From Saccharina japonica (lineage: Eukaryota; Sar; Phaeophyceae; Laminariales; Laminariaceae): a stretch of DNA of 64,000 nucleotides. The notes below the pieces were generated by a model. That model did no database searches. It saw only the letters and a list, made by a program, of their open reading frames with translations, and had not been told where the DNA came from. The position numbers were made by a program, and so were the translations under genes. Positions 32,501-43,366 of the stretch are shown one piece after another. The DNA lies in assembly GCA_008828725.1 (NCBI GenBank), contig MEHQ01001230.1, positions 6,846 through 70,845 of the forward strand. Direction: 5' to 3'. Position 1 is the stretch's first letter. Every line of letters starts with the position of its first letter.

Positions 32501-35500
32501 CGTCGTTCGCGGGTCATGGTCGCTATCTACTGCTGTGTGTGTTTGTGTTTGCTGTATCAGCCGTCAACGATGAGCCCCGACGGCGTAATGCCTCTCCCGG
32601 ACTTGCGCGAACTGGCCAAGAAGACCCGCAAGAAGGACCGCCAAAAGCAAGCCGCGGAGGTGAGATGCTTCGGGTCTTGTGTGGGTGTATGCGCTGTATG
32701 TATGGCCTGTACCACCCGTCTTACCCGTTCGTAACGTCTGCATAATTTTCGCGTTTGTGATACGTACGTAACTTTTTTTCTTACGGTACGGTGTTTTGGG
32801 TCCGTGCCTAACTTCAATAAGCCCCCATTTTTACCCCTGCACCCCCGTTTGGGTGCTAAAACACTTGCGGCTAGAGTAGGATGAAGTTGGAAAAGGTAAG
32901 CACATCGGACAGATCATCTACAGACAGATAATGATCTAGCTCTTTCAGGGAAGGTAGATTCCTGATCTGCATAATCTAGCTCATGATACCACGTGGGAGC
33001 CGTGTATCCCGTATGATCTTGGACAGATTTCCTGGGTCGGACCTGTACTGTACAGATCCTGCACAGCAAGCATCTCATAACGGCCGGTAAGGACCCAGAT
33101 GATCTAGATGATCTATCTGTAGATGATCTATCTGTAGATGATATATCTGTAGATGATATATCTGTAGATGATCTATCTGTAGATGATCTATCTATAGATG
33201 ACCTATCTGTAGATGATCTATCTGTAGATGTAGATGATCCATCTGTCCGACGTGTGAAAAGGTTAAGCCTAACCTTTTTTCGGCTCCGTGGTTCCCCTTG
33301 ACCTTGACCTTTTTATGTGTTGTGCGTGTGTGTGCTCAGACGGACACGGCGAACAAGGTGGAGCGTGGGAACATCAGCGCGTTCACGAAGCTGCTGGAAC
33401 TGGACCCCGAGGCGGACAGCGAGGAGGGTCTTTTCACCTCCGAATCGTAAGACCTACTCTGTACCATGAGTTTACATTGTTTTTTCCCCCATCCAGGTAT
33501 TTACAGGTGTTAACATGAGATTTTTCCTGGATTATTCCTGGGGTTGCCGAACGAGCAAAATTAAAACTTGGTAAACCTGCTCCCGCTTGCCACCCTAACC
33601 CCGGCCGGGCCTGACCCTTTAGGGTACCTGCAGGTATTACAGGTGTTCAAATGGGATTTTTCCTGGATCATTCCTGGGCTTGCCGAACGAGCAAACATTT
33701 TCCTGGATTATTCCTGGGGTTGCTAAACGAGCAACCCTTTATAACTAGGAAAACCTGCTCCCGCTTGCCACCCTAATCCCAGTCGGGCCTGACCCCACAA
33801 GCTTCACGACGGCACTATATAGTAGACTCCGTCAACAACTCCGACCGCCGTCCGCTGATAATTGATCGCGTTCTGGTCCACAGGAACATTCCTAGAATTT
33901 GTCTACCTAGACAATCGGTAATGCTAGTATCTCATGGGTGCCCTGGCAAGAGCCATGGGTGCTCTGGCAAGAGCGTCCAGCTTTGTGCCTCGTGTACAGG
34001 AGCGATCAGGAAGCCCCGCTGTTATTGTTAAGTCCCTTCGGGACTATGTTTCAAGGGGGGACACCGTATCGAAAGAAAGCAGTAGCCTTCCCCACTTCAT
34101 TATACTAATTTACGGGATATAGTATCGAAAACGGGGAAACATGTGTAAGTATTTTATTTTTTATTTGATCGAGCATATTGCCGATATTCTTCTCCCTCAT
34201 TCGCTAAATTAATTAATTATACCCCCCCATACCACGATCAACCTACCTTATATAGGTTTTATCCCCTAACCATCTCAGGCCATCTAACCTGGCTGCCCTG
34301 TGCGCACAGTATGTATAGATTGCTTTTGCCGGATATTCGGCGGACTAAGCTCCTGCGAATTGGTAGGGGTCGGGGTTGGGGTCCGGGTTACGTAGGGTTT
34401 AGAGCAGAGTTTTGGGCGTATTTAAAATAACACATTGTAGCCGGCGTCCCCGGTGGAATGACAGGTGAATATCGCCCCTGTCATAGTCAAGATCGTGGGT
34501 TCGAGCCCCCCCGAGTGCATGCTCGTAGGGACTTTTTCTCGCAAACTAATATCTTGACTTGCGGAAAGCACGAGAGCGTGAGTTAGCAAAATTCGATGAC
34601 GATCGACGAGCGTTGGGAAGGCTGAACCCTTTGCGCGATAAAAATCAAGGCAAGGACCGTAGTGGGGGAGGAGGGAGAGGAGCCTGCTTTGTGACCCCGG
34701 ATCTGAGTTACGACTAGGGAGGGAGAGAGAAAGGAAGGGCGAAGATAATGAATGGGATGGGAAAAAAAAAAAAATGCTCCAAATAACTAGGGAACCGACA
34801 GGGGGGGAGGGATGGGGGGGGGGGGTGCATGATATTCCCCGAATCCCATTCTAAAAGACTATCACTTCTGTAATATTGTGGAGAAGGCGGCTCAAAGAAA
34901 GTGATGGTCACGACATAGGTTACACGTATCAGTCCCGGCTGATGCTGTCGGGGGGTGAACCCGAGTTCCGACACGAGCACGGCATGCTATACAGTAGTCG
35001 CACTTATGTGCGCTCCCACTATGTGTGTGGTACAGGGTTAGGGTTGATGAGACCGCGCCTGGCATAGTCGTACACATGGGACAGATCATCTACAGATATA
35101 CCAGATAGATCAGATAGATGATCGATTCCGACTTCATGATCTAGGTCCTTCAGGGAAAACAGATTCGTGGTCTGCATGGTGTAGTTCATGCTACCGCGTT
35201 GGAGCCGTATAACCGGCATAATCTAGGACAGGTTTCCTGGGTTGGACCTGTACTACACAGACCCTGCACTATATATCATAACGGCAGGTTACGATCTAGA
35301 TGATCCATCTGTTGATTATCTACCTGTGGATGATCTATCTGTAGATGATTCATCTGCAGATGATCCATCTGTAGATGATCTAGATGATTTATCTGTAGAG
35401 TATCTACCTGTAGATTATCTATCTGTTTATGATCTGTATATGATCTATCTGTCGGACGTGTGCAAGGTTTTGATCGTTGTACCTGGCCCTGGAATGCATT

Positions 35501-38500
35501 GACGAGCGACACGTTTCTGTGTCTTCGTGCAAACTCGGCATGGGGTACGTACAGTAGCACTGGGCCTGCGCACAGTAGAGTAGCCCTAGCGGCTGCGACA
35601 CCTGCATCACTTTTGGGGATCTCAGCGTCACAGACATACATGGCCGAGGCGAAGGCTCTGCACGCGGAAATGGCTTCTTTGAAACTTTTTTTTTTTTTTC
35701 TTCCCGGCAGCTCAGTGGCACCCGACTTTGTGCTTGCGCTCATGTATACCGTGTTACCCTTGCCCTGTGTTCATGTACACCGTGTTTCACGACTACTCTT
35801 TGGCATGCTTTTTTCTGCCCCGCCTTAAAGTGACAAGCCAAATTGCCGTTCTTCGTTTGGCCTGCCTCAGATACGACGCGTTCTCTAGCATCCTGGGCGA
35901 GGGCAAGCCGTTCGTGGGCATCGCCAACTCGTATCTGCAATCGGGGCACACCGTCCTGTTGGTCTTGGTGCTCGTGTGCGGCTTTATCGATCTTCCCGGG
36001 TTCCCCCTGACGTCGCTACCGTACGACGTGCGCGAATTCCTCAAGGTATGTGTAGCTGACGTTTGATATTTTGACGCATGCTATATAGTACGGGTAGGAG
36101 TAGTGAGAGTACCTGAATTTTCTGAGAATGTTATGAGAATTTTCTGAGGCTCCTCGCTTGAAAAGCCAACACCCCGATTTCCAGAAAAGTTGAAGCCTAC
36201 GCCCGATACAGGCCCAAAACGGGCCAGAAACGGATCGAAAACGCGGCTGCGCCGCTTTCGTTTTTTTTTTTGAATTCTACCGACCTGCGGACTACGGTTT
36301 CCCTCCCGATACTAATAGTGAGTAATTTTTTCCTGGGAAATTATTATCTACCGCTGCAAGGTCCATTCTAAGTCGTTGTCAGGTTTATAGCAATCGCACG
36401 GGCTAGGCTAGGCGTTTATCGAGAAATGTAGGCGTTTATACGATAGGGGTGGAGGTAACAGCTACACTACTTTCTTCTGGGGCTCCTCTCTCTTGAGCTC
36501 TGTAACTGCTGCACCAATAAAACGTGAAAGTGCAAAACTCGACGGCCTTGGTATATGCACAACGAAAACCATGTAAACGCACAAATGGTGTTGCGACGAT
36601 ATTGGGTTCAGTAGTTATCCAGTTGAGGAGTATACTGATAGTTACTCGTAGTACGTACGAAGTCAGTAATAGTCTGTAATACTCGTAGCCAGTAATGGCC
36701 AGTAGTAGTCAGTGATAGTCGCTAATAGTCGGCAATAGTCGCTAATAGTCGGCAATAGTCGCTAATAGTCAGTCATACGGTAAATGTTTTGGCGTAACAT
36801 TGCTTTATACTGTACCCTGTACCCCTATCTTCTAAACGCGGCAACCTTGAAACTTTCACATCGGACCTAAAACATGCAATGGTTGGGCATAAAAAAGCTC
36901 CTCAGATACAGCGGTTGAGGACCTCGGTCAGTGAGAAATGCCGCAGGGGTGTTGCCATATATTGTCAGCCTCTCACGACGAGGGCTTTTAAAAATGTCGC
37001 ACGAACTCAACCGGAAAGTGCAAAACCCCTGCAATGGTTGGGCTTATACTATACCTGGTATATACTATACTTTACTATACTATACTGTACTATGCTACGC
37101 TATGCTATGCTATGCTATGCTATGCTATGCTATGCTATGCTATGCTATGCTATAATATACTGCTATATAGTACTATACTATCCCTATTATTACTATACTA
37201 TACTATACTATATATGTTACTATAGTACAACTTAATCAAGTACAAACCCTACCGTAGCACGGCCCTTTCATCTTTCCTGGAAACTTGTTTAGATTTCGTG
37301 TTTTTTTCCCCAACCACATCCTTGAGGGGTCAAACCCATTTTGGAAATAACTTACCTGGTATGGCTACAAGTACGGAGGGCTCAGTTAGCGTACGAAAAC
37401 AAATCGACAGGAAATTATTTGTTTGTTGGTTTGTTTTTCGAACTGGGATGTATTGTTTTTTTGTGCATGGCTACTCTGCTACATGAGCCACGTGCCGTTT
37501 TGTTGGTTCTCTGTCTTACGTACGCGTGGTGCATCGCCTCAACCCGTCCGCCCAACAGCGTCCAATGTTTTCACACCTCGGACATAAGACAGATCATATA
37601 GATCATTCCCACTCGATGGTCTAGATCTTTCAGGACATATATATCCCTGATCTGTATGATCTGTATGATCTGTATGATCTGTATGATCTGTATGATCTAG
37701 CTCACGTTGCCGGGTGGGAGCCGGGCCATCTGCATGGTGTAGGACAGGGTTGGATATGTACTCTACAGATCTTGCACAACCTCTCACAACGGCGGCACGT
37801 TAGGATCTACAGATGATCCATCTGATCTATCTGATCTGTAGATTATCTATCCGAGATGTGGGACACCCCCCCCGCAAGCTTGCGCTATTATATAACAATT
37901 AATATGTGATGACGAAGGATGTCTACTTTGTTGATGGGCGTACTGTAGAAAAAATATGGTGCTCCATCTTCTAACGCTGATTTGTTTTCGTGTTTTTTTT
38001 TTGTGTCACACACAGACTGGGCTTCTCGTCGTGTACGCGATCAACGCCGGCATCGCATACCTGAGCTACCTCGAGGCCAAACGCATAGGACAGGTGAGCT
38101 CGCGGGCGCAACAACAGTGCGCGACAACAGTACTTCCAGTAGGTTTCTGGGGTTGGTGTCCATTCTGGAGCTTGACTCAAAATGCCTACGTGCCACTCTG
38201 TCCCTATATAAGGACAGTAGGTGTCCCCCAGCAAGGCGGTGTTGTGCCAGAACATTATAACCGCCTTATAGAGGGCGGCCGCCTTATTCATCCCACGTTA
38301 TGAGTGCGTTTTCCCAGTCGCGCCAAGCGATTATGACCGCCTTATATCGGGATACCGCCTTATATCGGTGGGGCCCCCTACGGCCCTACTGTACCTTATA
38401 TCGGGACCTTGTATCGGAATACCGCCTTATATCGGGACCTTATATCGGGATACCGCCTTATATCGGGACCTTATATTGGGATACCGCCTTATGTCGGGGC

Positions 38501-40435
38501 CTTATATCGGAAAACTGCCTCATATCGGGACCTTATATCGGGATACCGCCTTATATCGGGATACCGCCCTATTGGGGGACCCGTACTGCACTCTTAAATA
38601 TGGTATAAAGTGCTTATATTCCGGGACAGAGTGGCATGCCTCATGGGCGGCAGATGGAGAAATTCATGCAGGGTACCAGCTGCACACTTTAGTAGTGTCT
38701 TCTACGTATACGAAAGTAGTGTCTTCTATTAATAGTGTCTGGGGTAGGTGTGACAGAGGGGGTCTCGTTCCGATTTTCGCGCATGCCGCTATTAGCCGTA
38801 AATAGTGCTGAGGCCGCACAGGGGGGGTGCGATCGTTTTTCAGCGCTCGCTCGTTGTCTCGACAAAACGGCAAGGCTGCTAAGGTCGAACATTCCACAAA
38901 GAACATTCTATTTTCGGAAGGTTCTGGACCAGATCTTTCCGAAAACGCCTTGTTCGGTATTGGCAAAACCTTCCCGTTCTTGAAAAAAAATCGAACCCTG
39001 AAGAAACGATCGCGCCCCTGTGTGAATGCACTCAACGCCGTGTCAAGTTTGTAAAGGAGTGTCCTTTTTGGATAGTTGTGTCAGTTTGGATAGTTGTGTC
39101 CATTTGGATAGTTGTGTCCGTTTGGATAGTTGTGCCCGTTTGGATAGTTGTGTCCGTTTGGACAGTTGTGTCAGTGGATAGTTGTGTCATTTTTGAAAAG
39201 TTAAGTCACTTTTTTTTTTGTTTAATACTCGTGTCACTTTTGTGTACGAGTGATGTCACGTTCGTATTAGCGTTTTTTTGTACGGTTGTGTCACTTTTTC
39301 ATAGTTGTGTCATTTTTTTTGTATGGTTGCGACGACAACGGAAACTGATGTTTATTTTGCAAATTAAATTCGAAGTCTTTGCTTCATCATGCGGCAGACG
39401 GCCCATGCACACCTATAATACCTCCTCGCCGGGTTTCGATCGGAAGATTGGCCTATTTATCGCGTGATTTGACCATTTTGTGACCCTCTGTATCCCACCT
39501 GCATATCCCGAGTTGATAATTCCGTGTCATATTCAAAATATGAAGGCGCTCGTAGCCTTTGCCTTGTTTTTCGGCTTCAGGCCTACCAGATAGTTCCCAG
39601 AGCTTCACGGTAGCTAGCATACACGATGGAGCCAGGCACGCAAATTTACGTGGTTTTGTTCCGCATGCGTTGCCCATGGACGACTTCATGTTATGAAACA
39701 CCCTTGTGGAACTTGGTTTCAAAGTCGATTTAAAGTGTCGATGAAAAGTGTCGATTAAAAGTGTCGATTAAAAGTGACGATTAAAAGGGGCGGTTACAGC
39801 AGAAGTAGTACCGGCCACTAATGCGTGATTGGGGGATGATATGATACATACAATGGTTGCTGTCCGAGGTACCATGGTTGCAATGGTTGCAATGGTTGCA
39901 ATGCAAGGAGTCGTATGCCACGGGTGCATCATGAGCCTACTATCAACCGTGCTGCTATCATAGGCGCTCACGCTTGCTCGTAGACGGTCGATAGCATCAA
40001 AGTTGTCGCTTTTTTGGTCGCTATACCTTATAAAAGGTCCCTTATATCCCTTAAAAGGTCCCTTATGTATTATATATCCCTTGAAATGTCCTTTATAATC
40101 CTTAAAAGGTCCCTTATATCCCTTCAAAAATCCCTTATATCCCTTAAAAGGTCCCTTATATCCCTTAAAAGGTCCCTTATATCTTATACCCCTTAACTTA
40201 TTCCTTAAAACGGGTCTTAAACCCCTTAAAAGGGGTCCGTCCCAAAGGGCTTATATACAACCCATTCCATGTCCACCGTCCACCTTGATGTGCTGTGTCT
40301 CGTCCGTTCCTGCAGCCGCCCGCGTTTTGGGCCGTGAAAGGCTTTTTCCTGGGGGGGCTGTCTTTCAACGAGCTCAGCCAGATCGAGCCGATAAAGACCA
40401 AGACGGTCGCGGGGGGCAGACAACGTCGGAGTTAA
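26520..40435 (+). CDS. Membrane protein of unknown function, possibly plastid-targeted, 475 residues in 10 exons
   Basis: Function not recognised. Exons are 26520-26724, 27864-27966, 28194-28518, 30219-30350, 31819-31902, 32561-32659, 33340-33446, 35871-36045, 38016-38093 and 40316-40435. All have AG acceptors and GT donors, phases join throughout (1428 nt), and TAA ends at 40435. Residues 1-22 (MSISRVYVALSFVALL, then SS-FMGP) look like a signal peptide followed by the aromatic residue typical of stramenopile plastid presequences. Residues 128-135 are basic (KKRRKRR), 168-188 acidic, and 104-350 mostly low complexity. The C-terminal third looks conserved: YDAFSSILGEGKPFVGIANS, a membrane segment at 378-395 (HTVLLVLVLVCGFIDL), a second at 411-430 (TGLLVVYAINAGIAYLSYLE) and a weaker one at 440-455 (FWAVKGFFLGGLSFNEL). 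Exons 1 and 2 are less certain than 3-10. The introns hold MITE, SINE and minisatellite sequences. Confidence 0.75.
29275..29345 (+). repeat. AATAGTCAGT short tandem repeat
   Basis: About seven 9-10 bp units of the AGTCAGTAAT type. The same type of array lies at 36655-36775 in another intron of the same gene. Confidence 0.8.
29730..30130 (+). repeat. Degenerate 20-25 bp minisatellite before exon 30219
   Basis: Units of the form CCAGCTCTGTATTCTAAGC recur about sixteen times and run up to about 90 bp before the acceptor of exon 30219-30350. The array makes a long pyrimidine-rich tract in the intron. Confidence 0.75.
31255..31360 (+). repeat. Dispersed repeat, copy 4
   Basis: TAATTAGAACCCACGGTGGA, GCCAAAAGCCAGTTATCC, then GCACACCAGATGTGGTTATG and TAATATGTTCCCCC. 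It lies in an intron of the membrane-protein gene. Confidence 0.65.
31527..31635 (+). mobile_element. G/C-tract dispersed element, partial
   Basis: GATCGGTGAAAGCCCGACTT, GCATTGTCGTAGGGATGCGA and GACATGAGTACCCCGCCCCC. It lies in an intron of the membrane-protein gene, so the family is not confined to the transporter. Confidence 0.75.
32258..32345 (+). mobile_element. MITE-like element, 5' fragment (copy 3)
   Basis: Only the initial ATGATCTACAG / CATCTACAGATAGATCATGA part is present, without body or right end. It lies in an intron of the plus-strand membrane-protein gene. Confidence 0.6.
32901..33256 (+). mobile_element. MITE-like element, complete copy 4
   Basis: Best complete copy, 356 bp. 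The left end CACATCGGACAGATCATCTA is the inverted complement of the right end GATCCATCTGTCCGACGTGTG allowing small changes. The internal array of ATGATCTATCTGTAG units is about 120 bp. It is intronic, starting about 240 bp after the exon ending at 32659 and ending about 85 bp before the exon at 33340. Confidence 0.85.
33490..33800 (+). repeat. Tandem duplication of about 140 bp
   Basis: GGTATTTACAGGTGTTAACA, TTTTTCCTGGATTATTCCTG, GAACGAGCAAA and CCTGCTCCCGCTTGCCACCC recur after about 140 bp, with a third copy of the TTTCCTGGATTATTCCTG part. It starts about 45 bp after the donor of exon 33340-33446. Confidence 0.8.
34440..34715 (+). mobile_element. tRNA-derived SINE, copy 2
   Basis: Head with CCCCGGTGGAATGACAGGTG and the B-box-like GTGGGTTCGAGCCCCCC, then the same body and 3' end (GTGACCCCGGATCTGAGTTA, CGACTA) as copy 1. 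It lies in the intron between exons 33446 and 35871. Pol III promoter boxes on both copies and a shared tail define a SINE family; an autonomous partner is not in the window. Confidence 0.75.
35073..35462 (+). mobile_element. MITE-like element, complete copy 5
   Basis: 390 bp, from CACATGGGACAGATC to TCTGTCGGACGTGTG. The body has TTTCCTGGGTTGGACCTGTA. The right-hand array of GTAGATGATC units is longer than in copy 4. Intronic in the membrane-protein gene. Confidence 0.85.
36655..36778 (+). repeat. TAGTCGCTAATAGTCGGCAA tandem repeat
   Basis: About twelve 10 bp units in the intron between exons 36045 and 38016, related to 29275-29345. Confidence 0.8.
37065..37225 (+). repeat. TGCTA / TACTATAC pentamer array
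   Basis: A TATAC/TACTA array passes into about twelve perfect TATGC units (37090-37150) and back to TACTATACTATAC. Intronic. Confidence 0.85.
37572..37860 (+). mobile_element. MITE-like element, copy 6
   Basis: Left end CACACCTCGGACATAAGACA, right end TATCCGAGATGTG. The array here is GATCTGTAT repeated five to six times, placed near the left end. It lies in the intron before exon 38016. Confidence 0.8.
38325..38578 (+). repeat. TATATCGGGATACCGCC minisatellite
   Basis: About 250 bp of alternating TTATATCGGGACC and TTATATCGGGATACCGCC units of 13-18 bp, in the intron between exons 38093 and 40316. Spacing is not regular enough for CRISPR and there are no unique spacers. Confidence 0.85.
39065..39310 (+). 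repeat. GTTGTGTCCGTTTGGATA minisatellite
   Basis: Six to seven 18 bp units (39070-39175) degrade into AGTTGTGTCA-type units to about 39310. Intronic. Confidence 0.85.
40023..40255 (+). repeat. CCTTAAAAGGTCCCTTATAT minisatellite
   Basis: About ten units of 18-20 bp, ending roughly 60 bp before the acceptor of the last exon (40316). Each unit contains the palindromic CCTTAAAAGG-like core. Confidence 0.85.
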
Positions 40436-40686
40436 AGAGGGGGCCCACCGCCCTTCCGTGGGCGGATTTTCTATCTTTATGGCGTGATTGCTTGCTTCCG
40501 CGGGATGGTGGACGTCAGCTCGAAACCAAGACGACGCAGCGGGGCTTTGTTGGGTGTGTGCTGGCCTCGCACGCTAGTTTTTTGCTGAGCACACGTAGAC
40601 TACGCATCTCCGTGCTGTCGGAGCGGGGTTTAGGCGTGACATCTTGGCGATGTCAGAGTTGGCCGGAGGCGCGAAATATAATATTG

Positions 40687-41017
40687 CACACCCCGGACAG
40701 ATCACACAGATCATACAGATGATATAGATCATTCCCAGTTCATGATCTAGGTCTTACAGGGCAGATTTGTTCCCGATCTGGTATGATCTGCCGTAGTAAC
40801 CCATGTTGTTTAGGGTGGGAGCTGTATCATGTGCATGGCCCACGTCGTGGCGCATATTGTTTGGGTTGGACCTGTATTATTCAGGTCCTGCGCAATATCT
40901 CCCAACGCCAGGTTTCTAGATGATCTAGATGATCTAGATGATCTAGATGATCTAGATGATCTATCTGTAGATGATATAACTGTAGATGATCTATCTGTAG
41001 ATTATCTGTTGGAGGTG
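40687..41017 (+). mobile_element. MITE-like element, copy 7
   Basis: Left end CACACCCCGGACAGATC, right end TCTGTTGGAGGTGC. It has a five-unit GATGATCTA array at 40915-40965. It lies about 250 bp downstream of the stop codon of the membrane-protein gene. Confidence 0.8.
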
Positions 41018-41805
41018 CGAAATGTTGGCGGTGGTCGTCGAAGCAGACAGGGCCGGTGGCTTATTATTATTAAGATAGCGATCTTCACTTGCCAAGAAGC
41101 GGTGGCTTGCTATCGGCGATGGCTGGATGCTGGTGTTGGTCCCCCGCGGCGGTCCTCGATGTGTACCGAACGGCACCACACAGGATATTATAATACATGC
41201 TAACCAAGTCGCCATTTGTCATTTGGTCATATCATCGCACGGATCTTGCGCTTGTTTAAGGCGACAACCCATAATAAGGACATCTGCCTGCATCACGACA
41301 ACCAATTCGGTTGACTTTCGTGGATACTACTAGTAGGCTAGAACTTTTCCGGCTCGGCGTCTCTCTGCTTAGTCGTCGCGGTACTGAACTTGATGTGTGC
41401 TTCTGCCTTTTGCCTGAGGAGTAGAATCACATTTGTCGCTGTCTCAGCAAAGGCGATTCCGGCGCGGTGTCAAAATTTTACGCGGAGTTTTTTTCTAAGA
41501 TGCAAGATGCACGCGGAATGCGTTGGGGGCCCTGATCATGACATTGGGCTCGATACAAAAGTGACACCGTAATCTATTGTACAGGTCGGATGTGAGAATC
41601 ATGCGTTTTTCAGAGATAGATATGAAACCTTACATCTCCATGTTTAGAGTCTTGCGCCAAATTACTGGCTGGTAACATGCGCAAGCTCACGTCGCAGAGG
41701 TACTGGTAACAGTACCGAGTGCGTTTTTTTGTCCAGGCGAACGCGCGGTGGGCACGTATCTTAATCGAAGACATTTTTTTCAAAACAGATTTATCGATCG
41801 CCAGT

Positions 41806-42043
41806 TCCATGATACAAATCCTTCAGGGCAGATACAGTCCTGATCTGCATGATCTGTATGATCTGTATGACCTGTATGATCTAGCTCACGTTGCTGGGTG
41901 GGAGCCGTAGTTTCTGCATGATCTAACACACATTTCCTGGGTTGGATTTGTACTACGTACAGATCCTACGCAACATATCATAACAGCAGGTGAGGATCTA
42001 GATGATCTATCTGTAGATGATAGATACATCTGTCAGACGTGTG
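41806..42043 (+). mobile_element. MITE-like element, copy 8, left-truncated
   Basis: Lacks the left terminal repeat and starts near the TTCAGGGCAGATACA part of the body. The right end CATCTGTCAGACGTGTG is intact. Confidence 0.75.
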
Positions 42044-43289
42044 AAATAGTTGAAAGGCCTTGATCGAATCGCCGCCCTCCAAGCCTACAGGATTTAGGGA
42101 ACACACGGTGCGCGAACACCATACAGCTTCAGCTCTGCCGCCAGCTTGCAATTTGAAGTGGAAACCCGGCGGCGACACAGTTGGTAGACCAACAAAACAG
42201 ACGACGGAAACTTATGTTAATATCATTTCCATTAAACATTATGACACGGCCGAGGTATCTACCCGATTTCTTTGTGACAACTCGGGTTCAAGCAAGGGTC
42301 ACTACAAACTTTGAAAGGGTAGTTGCCGGTCGGGTGGAAAATAACTTCTTCGGCTACAACGACGTTTAAAAACAAAAACTATCCCATTTAATACCTCCGC
42401 CCTTCTTTATTCCACCTCCTAGTCTTGAAACTCAGACCCCCCTCCCCACTACTAGGAAACATAATTACCCCCCGCCCAAAATATTAATTAGACTGCCTAA
42501 TAAACACCGTACAGCACCCTAGCTACCAGGGCGTCGTTTTTCGCTATCCACAGTTGCAGAGCGAGGGCGACAACAGAAGGGTGAACAAAAATCCGAACTA
42601 TCCGAACTCAATTCGATGAGCTAAGTATGATACAATAACAAAGTTGGGTGTCGCTGAGCCACAAATAAATCTGTTTCCTTGTTTTATCCCGCACACCGCA
42701 AAACAAAACACAACTATTAACAAAAAAAACTGACGTGGGGGGGGGGGCGTGGTAAAGGAAGGAACATCAGAGATATCGTTCGCATGCCAGGCCTGCCAAG
42801 AAGGGTGACGCTGCTGTGACGCTTATAGCGCACGGAGTATTGCCGTAGGAGCCCACCAGACTCAGGGCTGCCCGGATTGGAACCAGGGACCTGGATATGT
42901 GAAAGTTCGAGAAAGGGCCAAAGCATGGGGGACGGGAGCAGTTTAACGAAACAGCGAAACAGCAGCAGTGTCCGGCACCGTGATCTTACAGCGGTGCCAC
43001 ACTGGAAGCGCGGCCAGCCAACAAGGGGAGCGGCATTCCATAAAAAAACAGGACAAGCAGCGAAGCTTGACTAACGTACAAGTTATATGGTTAGCTGTGG
43101 GTCTGTTTATGACCGCGTATCGCTGTTCGGTAGAAATAGTTACCTGTTGGCCTAATTCAGTCACGTGATCTCGCAATGAACAAAATAAGTGCGGGGTATA
43201 AGATACTCGCCAGCATTCCTTGTAACGGGCAGTCGTAAACCGTAGAAGCCCGACAGCTTGGGTAGGCGAGGGGCATTCGCACGATCCCG

Positions 43290-43290
<1 letters not shown>

Positions 43291-43365
<75 letters not shown>
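43291..43365 (+). repeat. Perfect (CAG)25 array
   Basis: Twenty-five uninterrupted CAG triplets in DNA with no recognised gene. Both strands are open through it (poly-Ala or poly-Leu on the minus strand) but the flanks do not look coding. Confidence 0.95.

Positions 43366-43366
<1 letters not shown>

Larger units (their letters stand above)
40436..43290. other. Intergenic region, no gene recognised
   Basis: Contains MITE copies 7 and 8. The rest (41018-41805, 42044-43290) gives only short open frames without domain signals. Stop codons are frequent in all frames. Confidence 0.6.

Noticed and set aside
38325..38578. Regular repeats resembling a CRISPR array
   Set aside because: Units are 13-18 bp, adjoining, without unique spacers, and lie in a eukaryotic intron; this is a minisatellite.
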